From Heliocidaris tuberculata (Eukaryota > Echinodermata > Echinoidea > Camarodonta > Echinometridae), in assembly GCA_025618425.1 (NCBI GenBank), contig CM046838.1, positions 16,517,129 through 16,581,128 of the forward strand: a stretch of 64,000 nucleotides of DNA, in the 5' to 3' direction. The notes under the pieces were generated by a model. That model saw nothing but the letters and a program-made list of their open reading frames with translations, ran no database searches and was not told where the DNA came from. Positions 10,928 through 22,267 of this stretch are shown here, one piece after another; position 1 is the first letter of the stretch, and each line of letters opens with the position of its first letter. The position numbers were made by a program, and so were the translations under genes.

Positions 10928-11678
10928 AAATACTGGGGGCGAGAAGGGGAGGGGGGCGAGAAGGCAGGCCCAAGCCTCTTTGCCCCATACGTCTCGATCT
11001 GGTTGTTCGGAACTAAATGAAAAAAAAAATGAAATGTCATCCAATATTATTGGAAGGCAGGGTAACCTAGATTTTTTTTTTAATTACAAGGAGAGAGTGA
11101 AACGAGTAAGCCAGTAGTCCTAATATAAAAAAAAGTTTGTTTTTTTTTTATTTAAGTATTGTCAGATAATGTAGATCTATAAAGATATTTTTGTTCTTTG
11201 GAATTAAGTGTAAATATAGCAAATTATTATCAGCATCAGATATATGAGCTGTGGTTTTACGAAATTGTATTCCCCTCATCTTTGGTGCAAACTGGGCAAA
11301 GAGAGTAATATTTCTCGTATCATCCTTTTCATGAAAGCCTATGGACTCAGTATACAACCGGGCAAGGGTTAGGTACATAGTGTTTGGTCCAGGGTAAAAG
11401 TATTGTGAGTGGAGCGATTGCAGCCGGAGCAACAACCACGCCCCCCCCCCCCCCCCCCCCCCCTTGGCCTTGGCTACTAATATATCTTTGAAGGAGTACC
11501 AAAATGGCAACTTGATCAGCGCTGGCGGCTTCAGACCCCTTCTGTACATGTAGCACGTTGGTCAACTATCCAGTGACATAGATCGGTGGTATTGCCAGTT
11601 GTGGAGTTATGCTCGTAGTCCGGTTGTAATTGTTTGAAGAATAAGATCCTGTAAGAACCGTTTGCACTTTCTGTCATA

Positions 11679-11709
11679 ATGTCAGCACCAGGATCAAGTG
11701 CCAATCAAG
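11679..11709 (+). CDS. INIP: INIP exon 1 (start)
   Basis: The ATG at 11679 opens MSAPGSSANQ, comparable in length and composition with the human MAANSSGQ start. The exon ends in phase 1 before GTGATT; its spare G plus TG from exon 2 make Val. The donor is non-optimal but the phase and the alignment length support it. Confidence 0.8.
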
Positions 11710-14700
11710 GTGATTGCAAAATTGATAGTTTGATAACGTACACTGTAATATGTAAAATATGGATATTATTTGATGCTGTTTAATTCGTGTAATCCCGTGT
11801 GTTCATTTTCATGTCTATTTGATAATGTGAACAGGTGAAAGAGCGAGTTACCTATCTAGGGAAGGGGTCGGGCTAACTCGGCACTAGGGCGAACTCGGCA
11901 CTGCGCGGTGAATATATTTCGAGAGTTGAATTCCACGTTACGCACCGTACCCCTTTTTAGCCTTAAATTTCATGTTTTGCATAATTTTACTTCTTGAAAT
12001 TGTCAACATTACTTCTTTGCTAATCATTTTACACATTGATATCAAATAATTTGAATTGAAGTGTTTTGAAATATGTAATTAAATGCGAAATTCAACACAA
12101 GTGTTTGCGATCATTTTAACTCTCTAGGCTCACTCCGCGGCGATTTTCCGCCAAGGCCGAGTTCGCCCTAGTGCCGTGTTAGCCCGCATCCCTAGGGAAG
12201 ATACTGAACGCAGGCACTAGGCCTCTGTATAAGTGTATTCAGTTCTAAGTTCTTCTTCCTTTTTAAGATGGCTGGATCATTTCCTGGTGCAGGCGACTCA
12301 TAGTCGTACTTAATCGGCTCACTTTTCCAGCACCTATCTAATGCTACTTCAAAACTGTGCACACTCGGGGCAGTAATGGTGTCGTGAGAGAGATTATTCC
12401 ATGGTTTACGTATTCGTACATAAAAAGAATTTTTGTACCTCTGAGTTTTGGTCCTAGGAATAAACAGTTTCTTACTATGCCCTCTTGTCTGATCTCTGGA
12501 TTGTAATACAAGATTTGGTGTTACATCAGAATCGTATTTATTAAAAATATTGTACAATTGTACTCATTTCTTTCCAACAACTCATTCCAATTCGATTAGA
12601 TAAATCATTTTAGACAGTAGAAATCTCCGATGTATTTTTCATAAATGAATATTGCCGGGGAAGGTTGAGGGTGACCTTCACATTTATGTCCTGCGGAAAA
12701 GGCAAGATTAAGAATAAGAGTGAAACGTTAAATAAAAATTAAAATCAAACTACATGTATATGAAAAGGAAAAAAAAAAAAGAATCACGCTCCACTTTAGA
12801 TTTAAGTCTTGAATGTTGACTTATGAAAAGTTTATACACTTCAAAACAAGAAAATTTTGCATACATGAAACTTTTGTTGGTCAACATTCACAAACGTTTT
12901 ACAATGCGAAATATAATTAAAGTCAGCGCTAATGCCCTTTCGTATCCAGCCTGCACCTCCAGTTTTAGTGAACGAATTTGCGTCAAAATTTTACAGAATA
13001 ATCACCAACATGTATCGCATCTGTCACCTGAATTTGAATCACATCAGACAGAAGGAGCCCTCCATTACGGCTTCGATTTATGCAAAATATCCTAGGCACT
13101 ATATGGTATCCTACATAATAATAATAATAGTAATAACAATAATAATGGTAATAATTATAATATTTGGCAATGTCTGAGTGTGAACAAAGATTTTAAGCTC
13201 CTCGTTACGTGTATGTAGGATACCATATAGCGCCTAGGATATTTTGCATAAATTTTGATTGCTAGCTTCAGTTTAAGAGTATCGAGCACGAAGCACACAG
13301 CAGAGAGACTGTACTGAGCGACGACACCGACATCGAAGCCGTAATGGAGGGTTCCCTCTGTCCGATGTGATTCAAATTCAGGTGAAAGATGCAATACATG
13401 TTGGTGATTATTCTGTGAAATTGTGACGAAAATTTGTTTACTAAAACTGGAGATGCGGGCTGGATACAAAAGTGCATTAGTGCCTTAAAATCAGTCAATG
13501 TCTACAGCATGAAATAGATCTAGATCCATCTACAATAACCTCGCATATTTGTGAGTGGATCTAGATCTATTTATTATTTGCAATTTGTGAACATTTCGAA
13601 TATTGATTGTCTTGTCTTGTCGAAGATGCCCACAAATCAATGTGCTCATTATTATGGCACTAAAAAAAAATGCATCATATAGAACTAAATTTAACAATTT
13701 ACAAAAGTGTAATGTTGAGAAAGTTTCTGGTCTTGAAGTAAGCTTGGGGGCAACCAAGAAGAGTCATGCTAAGCATTATGAATAATTATGGATGCAAACT
13801 TTGCTTTTAAGTTCAATTCAATTCACTTTATTTTCCCACAAATTGAATGAAAGGTACAAAACAACAAGAACGGGTGTAGGATGGGGGTTGTGTGTCCTGA
13901 CACTTAACAAAAATAAAGCTGTCATGTTTGCCTAACCACCATGAATTTCTGTTTGTCTTTTAATATTTTCCAACATAAGCCTTTAAAAAATCCTTAAAGG
14001 GCAAGTCCACCCTGATTACAAGTTGGCTTTAAATAAAGCTGAAAATCAAAGAAACTGATCAGTGAAGGTTTTAGCAAAATGCGATAAGAAATAAGAAAGT
14101 TATGAACTTTTGAAATTGTTATCAATCCAGCACAAATTGGCAACTCCCTAACATATCTTGCGAGCTCCTCTCCCATTTGCTCTGTACCCCCAAACTCATT
14201 AGTTTCCATTTTCTCTAAAGAAAATATCCAATCATACATGTACATGCCCCTTAAAGATAAAGTTGAGTTCTGGTCATGAGATTGAACTGTGAAAGAAACT
14301 GTCTCAAAGCAATTGGGAAAAGTTGATTATATAGCAAATAAGAATTGGTGTATGCTGTAAGGTTTTAGAATCACCAGAATGATAAGAAATTGACTCAATC
14401 CTGATGAGAGTCACATGCACTGCACACAGAAATGTGTATGGGACTACACACAAATGTTCAGCCCTTTTTTTTTTAGCTGTTTCTTGTTTTATTTTGAATG
14501 TCAGAGCATTTGAAGAGCAATCCTTTTCAGGGGACATATACATTATCATAATCTTCCAAACTAACATTAAAAGAATGAGAATGCTCACAAATTATTTTTG
14601 ACCTTTCCCAGAACTCAGGCTTCCCTTTAAATATAATCATTGCTCATATGTTTTACACAAAACCTGTGTGAATCTGTATCTATTCTTTCATCAAAAACTA

Positions 14701-17700
14701 AGAAAACGAAAATATGTGAAATTTTCTGTACTGAGCAAATCATCTTTAATACCAAGGTGGAATTTCCCTTTAATTATTGCATGCAAACTTGGCCGAATTA
14801 CTGTTTGAAATTATCTGTCTGGATACCCATCCTGTCCAGATACACAACGTATAGGTATATAAGTTTTGCATCTGACATATCTGATCAATAGAAGTTTACT
14901 CTAAATAGGACTAGAAAATAATGTTCATTTTTGCAGCACTGTAAGTGATCATCACCTCTGCAGTTTCATGCACTTAACCTGTCACATTCTATGTAGCTTT
15001 ATTATAATGTGTACCGTGTAACTACACGTGCATCATTAGTCAAATCAGAGGGCCATGCTTCACATAAAACATGATGCTTGTTAAATTGCAATATATTGGG
15101 TTTAGAAATTAAATGAATTGATATTTTTTTTAAATGCAGTATCAAACCCCTCTAAGAACCCAAGAATATAATTATATGTCATTACATGTACTCATTCTCT
15201 TCAAATAGAAACTTGGTTTTATTACTCTTTTTAATAAAACTGAAGACAACTTATGTTTTTTGCAGTCAAGATGCTTCCTTGACAAAAATATATCTCAAAC
15301 TTTTTACCCAAGATTCATGTCAGAAATTTCCACTCAATTTCCACATATCACATAAGACATTTTTAAGAGATAGAAACACATAAGCTCCAGCAAGGCTTGT
15401 TAAAAGTGCATTTGCAAACTGATATATTTTATAATTTAACCTTGGAGCTAAAGCGTATTCTTGATTCATGTAATTGCATGGATATAGAAACACAAGAAAG
15501 AATTTACTAGTATAAGAGTAGAGGTTCAATCAGTGTTTGGTTCTCTAGATTAATGATGCTACATTATTTCTTCTTCTTCTTTTTACAGTGACACAACAGA
15601 ACCACAGAATGGCAATACTAGAAGATTTACAGGAGAAGAAAAAGAGAATGAGTGCTAGGATGCAGTCAGGTGGACCAGGAGGGTAGGTCCATTTTATGGA
15701 AATTGCAGGCAAAGTTATCAAGTGCAGGCATAGGAAGTAAGCCTCTTGCATTAAGTATGTTCAAGACTAATTTGTTGGGCAAGACAAGTTAGAGCCACTA
15801 GTATCTATAGATTAAGTGCAAAGCCCATTTGATAGTCTCCTCAGTTCTGATACTGTGTTAAATGTCAAATAATCTTTTGATATTATAATACACAGGAAGA
15901 CTGATTGCATATGTACTTTTGGTTCTTTGAGTAAATGTGTTTTATCAGGATCCTTTTCATGTATTACAAATGCTTGTCCAGTATAATCAAAGCAGGAAGA
16001 AAGCAAACATGCTGTGGACATTGTGTTTGTATTATTTTGGTTTTTTAAATTTAGTCTTAAGTCATGAAAGGGAAAAGTGTTAATACATGTATATGTTTTC
16101 TTTCCTTTCAGAGCTACAATGCAGATGAAAGACAATGGAATGGGGGTGAGTAAAACAAATTAAAGACTTTTCAATTTGTCAAATTTTTCTTCCTGTATAA
16201 CATCAGACAATGAAAAACAATAATCCTACATTGGTGTGACTATTTATCCTTGTTTTCAAGTGTCCACAGTTTTATAAAAAGCATATTTTGTTTTCCCCAA
16301 TGATACGAGTTCCTCTTTTTAATGAATCCTTCCCTAGCCAGGCCTGTCCCAGGAGTTGGTTATTAGAGAGCAACCCTTTCAACCCACAATGCAAGTGTAT
16401 GCATGAACTAAATACATGTTCAGTCAAACCTGCTTTAGCGACCACCTGTGTAGAAAGACCACCTGCCTATAAATACCACGATTTTTGTTTTCGTCGAAAA
16501 GTATTTCTCATTGAAATGTGTATTGAAGGAACCTGCACATTAAGACCACTTTTCTTGTCTCCCTTGAGCGGTCTTTATATACAGGATTCACTGTACCAGC
16601 ATACAGTTGAAATGAATATTGAAAAAAAAAATTTTGGAAGAGATTTAGAGAATGAGAGTGTATGATAACTTTTTCTATCTCCTTGCTTGCACCATACACT
16701 CACTGAGTATTATGCTCTCTTTTTTATTAATTCAGTTGATGAGGGACCCACAAGAAGCTCAGATGTCTGCAAATAAACAACAACAAGCTCTACAGGTAAC
16801 ATTCACTTGCTTTGTGAAATATTAAAAAGTTAAAAAAATCACACTAAATCTGTCTTTGTTAAAGGGGGTACCCAATGCTGGAACAATGTTAGTTCATTTA
16901 AAAGATCATGATTTTATTAGAAGAAAATCATCTGCCTTAAATTTTTTTTTAATTCGTGTTGCCAGAAAATCCCCGAAATATGGTAAGATTTCAGGATATT
17001 TTGGCCCCTCAGCTGTGTCCCAATTTCAGCTAGGTAACCACAATGACGTCAAAGTGGTTACCTTGTCGCGCAATTCTAGCAAAATGCGCGCAAGGTATAA
17101 TGCATTTTGTACAGTCTAGCGCGCAACACATCTGCAATACGCGAACCTGGGTAACCACTTTGACGTCATTGTGGTTACCAAGCTGAAATTGGGACACAGC
17201 TGAGGGGCCAAAAATCTTACCATATTTCGGGGATTTTCTGGCAACACGAATTTTTAAAAAACTTAAGGCAGATGATTTTCTGCTAATAAAATCATGATCT
17301 TTTAAATGAACTAACATTGTTTCAGCATTGGGTACCCCCTTTAATATTTGATAGTGCAAGAATAGCTCAAGTGGTATATATTCCATATTATAGATTGAAT
17401 GGATAGAGTTTATCGAAGCAACTTGTAAAAAAAATTTGTAGTTTGAGAGGTATTCCAAATTGTAGTAATAATTGTGAGGTCCATAAATTGAGAAATGTGT
17501 TTTCAACTGTATTTGACATTTCGGAAGATGATGGCAGGCTTGTCCTGTGAACTGCTCTTCTTTTTTCCCCCTATAATGAATATTTTTTTGCTGTAACATA
17601 TATTTAATAAGAGTGTTGTTTATCATTAATGTTAGAATTTACAAGTACATGTATATTAAATAGAAACTGAATATTTTCAGTCTGGTTAAGTTTCATTTTA

Positions 17701-17864
17701 GATTCTACTGTAGTCTTCTCTCATCTTGATCACTTTTTTTTTGTCCTTTTCTCACCCTGCAGCATGCTCACACCAACTCCTCAGCTTTTTTCATCACCCA
17801 AGATTCATCGTTTGGTAATCTCATCCTACCGGTTATACCTAGGATACCACCTCCTGTAGAATGA
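11679..17864 (+). CDS. INIP: INIP: SOSS complex subunit C (complete, five coding exons)
   Basis: Joined exons are 11679-11709, 15589-15682, 16112-16145, 16736-16795 and 17763-17864, giving 106 residues against about 104 in human. All junction phases agree. SOSS-C binds the SOSS-A integrator-like scaffold together with the OB-fold protein hSSB1/2; the complex acts in the nucleus on single-stranded DNA at double-strand breaks and supports ATM signalling and homologous recombination. Recognisable blocks are RMAILEDLQEKKKRM near residue 17 (human RVAILAELDKEKRKL), a coiled-coil-like QMSANKQQQALQHAH segment, and the nearly invariant C-terminal block FFITQDSSFGNLILPVIPR. The middle is Gly/Met-rich and diverged. 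Intron 1 is the largest (3.9 kb) and full of mobile elements. There is no overlap with the neighbouring genes; STK11 is convergent downstream. Confidence 0.93.
11856..12196. mobile_element. TIR element with CTAACTCGGCACTAGGGCG ends
   Basis: The left arm contains CTAGGGAAGGGG then GGGCTAACTCGGCACTAGGG; the right arm is the inverse, CCCTAGTGCCGTGTTAGCCC then GCATCCCTAGG. About 340 bp, no ORF. The right end abuts the LINE fragment. Confidence 0.65.
12192..12590 (-). pseudogene. LINE reverse transcriptase C-terminal fragment
   Basis: A 121-codon open stretch on the minus strand contains YNIFNKYDSDV, TRGHSKKLFIPRTKTQRYKN, and PWNNLSHDTITAPSVHSFE, then a short basic/acidic tail. The R-G-H-x-x-K-L x-x-P x-x-x-T x-x-x-x-x-S-F x-x-R pattern followed by W-N-x-L-P-x-x-x-x-x-A-x-S-V-x-x-F is characteristic of the carboxyl end of jockey/CR1-like non-LTR polymerases. 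The rest of the element is absent. It is a 5'-truncated insertion in INIP intron 1, opposite in orientation to the host gene. Confidence 0.75.
12920..13490. repeat. Inverted duplication (~200-280-bp arms)
   Basis: The left arm (about 12930-13115) and right arm (about 13205-13475) are inverted copies that share CCAGTTTTAGT, AGAATAATCACCAACATGTA, CACCTGAATTTGAATCACAT and CCTCCATTACGGCTTCGAT, and ATATGGTATCCTACATA near the centre. The spacer is a TAA-rich microsatellite. The right arm holds an extra ~80 bp. It could form a long hairpin; it is a probable foldback-type MITE. Confidence 0.75.
13994..14773. mobile_element. TTAA element of the AAGTCCACC family
   Basis: Starts TTAAAGGGCAAGTCCACC and seems to end with the inverse GGTGGAATTTCCCTTTAA. 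The left part shares AAATAAGAAAGTTATGAA with the element at 35695. The right end is less certain, and the interior may contain another insertion. Confidence 0.5.
15589..15682 (+). CDS. INIP: INIP exon 2
   Basis: The acceptor is a textbook pyrimidine tract (TTCTTCTTCTTTTTACAG) and the donor is GTAGGT. The exon is 94 nt: two spare bases, thirty codons, two spare bases. It encodes the conserved helix MAILEDLQEKKKRMSARM and a Gly/Pro-rich linker. Confidence 0.92.
16112..16145 (+). CDS. INIP: INIP exon 3 (34 nt)
   Basis: A small exon between TTTCCTTTCAG and GTGAGT encoding ATMQMKDNGMG after completing a Gly codon. It corresponds to the poorly conserved middle of the protein and ends in phase 0. 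Confidence 0.88.
16421..16593. mobile_element. Small pogo/Tc1-like MITE in INIP intron 3
   Basis: The ends CAGTCAAACCTG and CAGGATTCACTG are imperfect inverted repeats, followed by GCGACCACC and GAGCGGTCTTTATA landmarks inside. About 173 bp; no ORF. Confidence 0.5.
16736..16795 (+). CDS. INIP: INIP exon 4 (60 nt)
   Basis: Phase-0 exon of twenty codons between TTAATTCAG and GTAACA. It encodes LMRDPQEAQMSANKQQQALQ, the glutamine-rich helix before the conserved C-terminal block. Confidence 0.9.
16859..17344. mobile_element. Near-perfect palindromic TTAA MITE in INIP intron 4
   Basis: The left end TTAAAGGGGGTACCCAATG and the right end TTGGGTACCCCCTTTAA are inverted, and the match continues for roughly 180-200 bp in each direction (shared AAAATCATGATCTTTTAAAT, TTTTCTGGCAACACGAAT, CACAATGACGTCAAAGTGG). 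The loop around 17085-17130 is rich in GCGC. TTAA lies at both ends. The spurious ~200-residue open stretch on the minus strand here is a by-product. Confidence 0.85.
17763..17864 (+). CDS. INIP: INIP exon 5 (C-terminus and stop)
   Basis: Starts after CACCCTGCAG and encodes HAHTNSSAFFITQDSSFGN, then LILPVIPRIPPPVE and TGA at 17862-17864. The human counterpart ends FGNLILPVLPRLDPE; this is the diagnostic block of the family. Confidence 0.95.
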   Translation, partial: HAHTNSSAFFITQDSSFGNLILPVIPRIPPPVE

Positions 17865-18805
17865 TGTTTGTCTTCATCCATGGCTTTTTTTGCCTTAAAA
17901 GACTTATGCACCAAGGAAACGGACTTCATCGCCAGTTTGGTGAATTTTATCTTGGAGAGATCAAAGAGAACATTTTCTACTTTGTTGCAACAAAAGGCAA
18001 ATCTTGGTGCTGAAATTATTGGATTAGAAAGACATTTCTTCAGGGTCATCATTACTAAATTTGCATTTTCAAATGATAGTGATTTTATTTAGATTGCTGA
18101 ATTCCCAAAGTATGCAAGATTGGTGATATTTTGACTGAACATGTTCTTTGCTTTGCTTTAGTGCACCTCAAATTGAAAAATACATCATGAAATGACACCA
18201 TTTTGATTCTATTTATTGAGAATAATTTCATGAGCGATAGATTAATTACATTTAAGATGCAACAAATAAGCCTCCAGATGAAAATGAAAGTGATTAATGC
18301 TACTCCATTTTGAAGCAATCGCACAACCTGTCAGTTAGGATAAAGCTGAACATGGCAATGATTCAACAAGAACAGTGAACAAAGCAACAAACAAAAAACT
18401 GTTTTTTTTTGCCTTAGTAGCCATGAAATTCATTGAGCAAATGTTACCATAGATTATTGTTCAAGCTTATAAATTTGATTAAATTTTTTTTTTTTATATG
18501 TTTACATCCATATGTATTATATACATGTATGTATGGTTAAAGACACCAACAATACCTAACCTTATCTATCTGGACCAAATTCATCCCAATACTACCCTTG
18601 AAAGTTGAAATTTCTCAAAAAGCTTTGATGTACCAGCCCACAATGCAGTGTATAAATACATTTATGAATTCCTTTTCATGAGTAGGATGATACTGAGAAA
18701 TACTTTTTTTCATGAGGAGTACAATGTAGTTTCTTTATCAGGTCAAAATGCATCTAAGGTAAACAACCAAGATATAACTTGGTTTTCACCGACATTTATC
18801 AATCA

Positions 18806-18949
18806 GGGCCCTGCTTCATAAAACTTGTTAACAACTTGCCCTATTTCTATGACAAATTTGCTCTCAGCCAATCATATTCAAGGATTTCAGTAGCTTATAA
18901 CAATTATTGTAACTTGTTATTGATAACAAGTTTTATGAAATGGGGGCCC
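18806..18949. mobile_element. 144-bp palindromic MITE (GGGCCC ends)
   Basis: GGGCCCTGCTTCATAAAACT opens the element, and AGTTTTATGAAATGGGGGCC closes it, an inverted pair. Interior shares TTGTTA/TAACAA steps. No ORF. Confidence 0.7.
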
Positions 18950-19028
18950 AGATTTGAAAATTTACATCTGTGTAGCTGACCTGTAAGTAACATCACCATC
19001 CAAAAGACCTGACTCTAGATCAAACCCT

Positions 19029-19816
19029 GGAATGGCCAAGATCTGGTTGGTTTAGAGTCAGTGTGGAGTCAGTGTGGCATTGTGGCATCAGTCAGACAGG
19101 AGAGTCAACCACCAGACCAACTCACGTCCACCTAAACATCTTGCTACCTTGGTCACACCAACAAGACGTACACCAGACCAAATAAACAGTTACAATCCCT
19201 CAAATGGCCAAGATCTGGTTGGTTTAGAGTCAGTGTGGAGTCAGTGTGGCAGTGTGGCATCAGTCAGACAGGAGAGTCAACCACCAGACCAACTCGCGTC
19301 CACCGAAACATTTTGCTACCTCGGTCACACCAACAAGACCAATACCAGACCAATTTAACCCTTTCAGGACAGGAATTATTTAAGGGCTAAATTGATTTTA
19401 TTCTTCAAATTGGCAACAATATTTTTCTTTTAGGCTACATGGTTCTAATAAGGGGTTATGTCTTTGAAAACAATTTACATGGTTAGCAGGTTTGTCAAAA
19501 GTTGAAAAAATTGCCAATTTTGATTAAAAAACAATGATTTTGAACCTCTCAGTGTATTGCCAATTTAAGGATTTTAAAGCTTATTCTCATTCTTTAAATT
19601 CCCAGCATCAAACACAGTATGGTCATGCAACAAAAACTGACATAGTATGTGCAGAAATTTTTACTCTTTCTACTCATGCATCTGGTATGTTTTTTTAGAG
19701 CTCTAAATCAAACGTTAGTGAGCAAAACCACAAAATGTGGTCAATTGTCTTGAAAGGGTTAACAGTTACAATCCCTCGAATGGGAAAGATCTGGTTGGTT
19801 TAGAGTCAGTGTGGAG
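19029..19816. repeat. 172-bp tandem repeat, third unit split by a TTAA element
   Basis: AATGGCCAAGATCTGGTTGG occurs at 19031 and 19203, exactly 172 bp apart, and a variant starts at 19779. Subtracting the 404-bp net insertion of the family B element (19355-19762) from 576 gives 172 again, so the array once had regular spacing. Units contain GTCAGTGTGG sub-repeats and CACACCAACAAGAC. Confidence 0.85.
19355..19762. mobile_element. Family B TTAA element, copy 2
   Basis: Ends TTAACCCTTTCAGGACA and TGTCTTGAAAGGGTTAA. It sits inside a 172-bp tandem unit whose unfilled neighbour reads CCAAATAAACAGTTAC where this one reads CCAATTTAA-element-TTAACAGTTAC. This shows directly that the element plus one extra TTAA was added. 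Confidence 0.85.
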
Positions 19817-20737
19817 TTGGTTTGGGAGTATGACTAAAGTATTGGGTAAGTCTTGATGACCACTGAAGGCACACAGGGAACTTCTACTGTGTTTCATGGG
19901 CAAGAATGTTACCCATCCAATTCAGAATGGAATTTTTCAGTGAGAGGAGATGGGAGGGGCACTTTGATCCTCCAAGATCTTGGTTATGAAAGGTCAGAAC
20001 TATGCAAAATTTTGCGCTGACATAAATGAACTTTTGCTCATTATCAATGCAAGTTTTCTTGAATGTGTTAATTAACTATATTATGATAATTTATTAAAAA
20101 TTGTTTTATAAAACTATCAATATTTCCTAATAATATGATGTATTAATGCCAATTTCTAAAGAATTACAAATAATTTTAGGAGCATTATAAAGCATAGTTT
20201 AGGCCAAACTTTTAAATTGTTGTAACAAACGGCGCATTTAGCAATCTTGGCTAGAATAAAAATGTATAAATCACATTTCTTCTTCCCAGTCCCTCTGTCT
20301 GAATAGCATTAAAATATGTCATTGTTATTTGATCAACAAGAATAGAAATTAAGAATTCAGGGTGTTGTACTGGAAGCAAAGGGGCAAGTTTTATAAGTAA
20401 TAATCATGTTTCTCATTTACCAATTCAAGAAAATTGGCCAATGTTTTCTATCCATTTGATCAGCATAGATTTACATACAACTTTGGATCATTGGAATACA
20501 TGTACATTACCTTTGCAACTTTGTTTAGTAACAACTTTTGTAAGGATTTGAAGAAGTGTCATGTGAAATGTGTATATTTGTAGATAAATGTCTTTCAGTA
20601 TCATGAAATGTGAAAAACGTATGCACTGCCTTGAATGTATTCATAATTTGTATACTGTTGCTATTTTACAATCTCTTTATATTTATGTGTTTATATATAA
20701 GCGAGCATTATGGATACCGGTAATATGGAACTGTGAT

Positions 20738-20748
20738 TTGAGATCCCG

Positions 20749-20787
<39 letters not shown>

Positions 20788-21193
20788 TCAACATATTGGA
20801 CAGACGGGTATGTGCCGCTTTGATGACCCCCTTTTCCAACGGCAGATTGCCGTTCTCAAGATACCCGAATTTCCATAAACTGCCATTCTCACCCTTCTAA
20901 TGCGTTCTCAAGATACCCGATCGGATCAAAAGCCCTCGTCTCTCTCCGTTTCCCCCGGCGCGCCCAGTTCCCTTGCTCTCGCGTACGTACGTCCATTCAC
21001 TTGCGTGCGCAATGGCATATATGCATGCACTATATAATCCCCACACTATTAGTGCCGTAGTTCCTTAGACCATGTTTTTTCGCTCAGCTGGGTATGGATC
21101 CACCATTCCAAAGACCGTGTTTTTCGCCTCGAGTCCGTTCCTTAGACCACCATTTCGAGGGCGGCTGCAGCTGCAACCCTCCCGGGTTTGAGA
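20738..21193. mobile_element. GC-rich TIR element with long G-run
   Basis: Ends TTGAGATCCCGGGAGGG and CCCTCCCGGGTTTGAGAT are inverted. Inside are a ~36-bp G tract (20748-20784), two copies of TTCTCAAGATACCCGA, and two related ...CCTTAGACCA...TTTTTCGC segments. No ORF. Confidence 0.65.
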
Positions 21194-21198
21194 TTAAC

Positions 21199-21590
21199 TA
21201 AAGGGGAAATATAAAGGAGAGAGGGAGGGGAGATAGAGAGTGAGAAAAAGACAGAGAAGAATAGAAAAGGTGAGGGAGAAAGGGAGAAAGACAAGACAAA
21301 AAGAGATGAGAGAGAGGGGGGTCAGAGGAAGGGAGAGAGAGAAAGAAAGAAAGAGAGTGAAGGGAGAGAGAATGCAGCAGAGTGCAGAGGGAGGAGACAG
21401 GAGAGTAGAGAGGGGGAGAAAGGAAGACAGAAGGAGGGGATATGGGGGGGGGGGAGGGGTAGGCAGAAAGTGAGGGAGGAAGAACATGGAGTGGGAAGGA
21501 CATGAGAGTGCAGAGGAAAGGGGAGAGAAACAACATACTAAGGGAGGAAAGAATGAGATGGAAGAGACAGGATGAGAGAGACATAAAGAG
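21199..21590. repeat. Polypurine tract, about 390 bp
   Basis: One strand is almost wholly A and G (GAGA, GGGAGA, AAGAAAG mixtures). It reads as Arg/Glu/Lys- or Ser/Leu-rich open frames in several phases, none of them a gene. Such tracts can form triplex DNA. Confidence 0.9.
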
Positions 21591-22267
21591 CATTTCACTT
21601 CAATTTTATTTGGGTTGCTATGTTGTATTAAAAGTCAGTGTGTGCCTGAAGGGGAAACTAACGGCAACAAGCATGAGAGAGAGAGAGAGAGGGGGGGGGG
21701 GGGATTTCCAGAATATAATGTCAAAGTCACTAGTTCATGAAGTATGTTTGTAATCAAAATACTGCTAAAAATAACATTCTTTTACAGTCACGCTACCTCA
21801 ATGATTGTCAGCAAATATAAGCTTTTGCTATAGACTATCAAACAAATTTTGTAAAATGTCCAAATATAGTCTAAAGTTATGCTTGCAGAAATCCCATCTT
21901 TCGCTCTATGGGCTTCATGGTGCACTGCCTATATTAATTAAAAACAAGCAAGCGTGTCAGGATCTAATTAGGATAATAACCTTTCTGGACTGTTTGATAT
22001 TGTCTGTTGATATTTTTCATGAAAATTCAAAACAGAACTGGAAAGGAAAAATTGTAAACAAGTCTAATGCAAACTATTATAATTCACACTGCAAACAGGC
22101 AGAAATCTATGTTTTGTGCAAACTGAACGTAAAACGGAAATGCACAGTAACAGTCAAAGTCAGAGATTTGGTAAAAAATTGGGAGTTTTTATGCATCTAA
22201 AAGGTCAACTAAAAAATGAAAATAAAAACTAGCTTTCTGCACAGCTACAGGAGAATAAATATACTAG

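Larger units (their letters stand above)
9386..11678. other. Divergent intergenic region between the TMEM8/PGAP6-like gene and INIP
   Basis: The two genes point away from each other, so their promoters must lie here or in untranslated exons nearby. The stretch holds a CRE-type palindrome and a short CpG-rich block (10120-10265), one family B TTAA element (10503-10927), and C/G and A/T homopolymer tracts (11443-11463). No coding exon was seen. Confidence 0.55.
11710..15588. other. INIP intron 1
   Basis: This 3.9-kb intron contains a GC-rich TIR element (11856-12196), an antisense LINE fragment (12192-12590), a ~570-bp inverted duplication (12920-13490) and a TTAA-flanked element of the AAGTCCACC family (13994-14773). 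From 14774 to 15588 nothing recognisable was seen. Confidence 0.65.

Noticed and set aside
17030..17626. 198-codon minus-strand ORF over INIP intron 4
   Set aside because: It runs through the palindromic MITE and its mirrored arms, so similar residues appear on both strands; the real coding evidence here is the plus-strand INIP exons.
21805..22200. 131-codon plus-strand ORF
   Set aside because: No family resemblance, no start context, adjacent to repeats; treated as chance.
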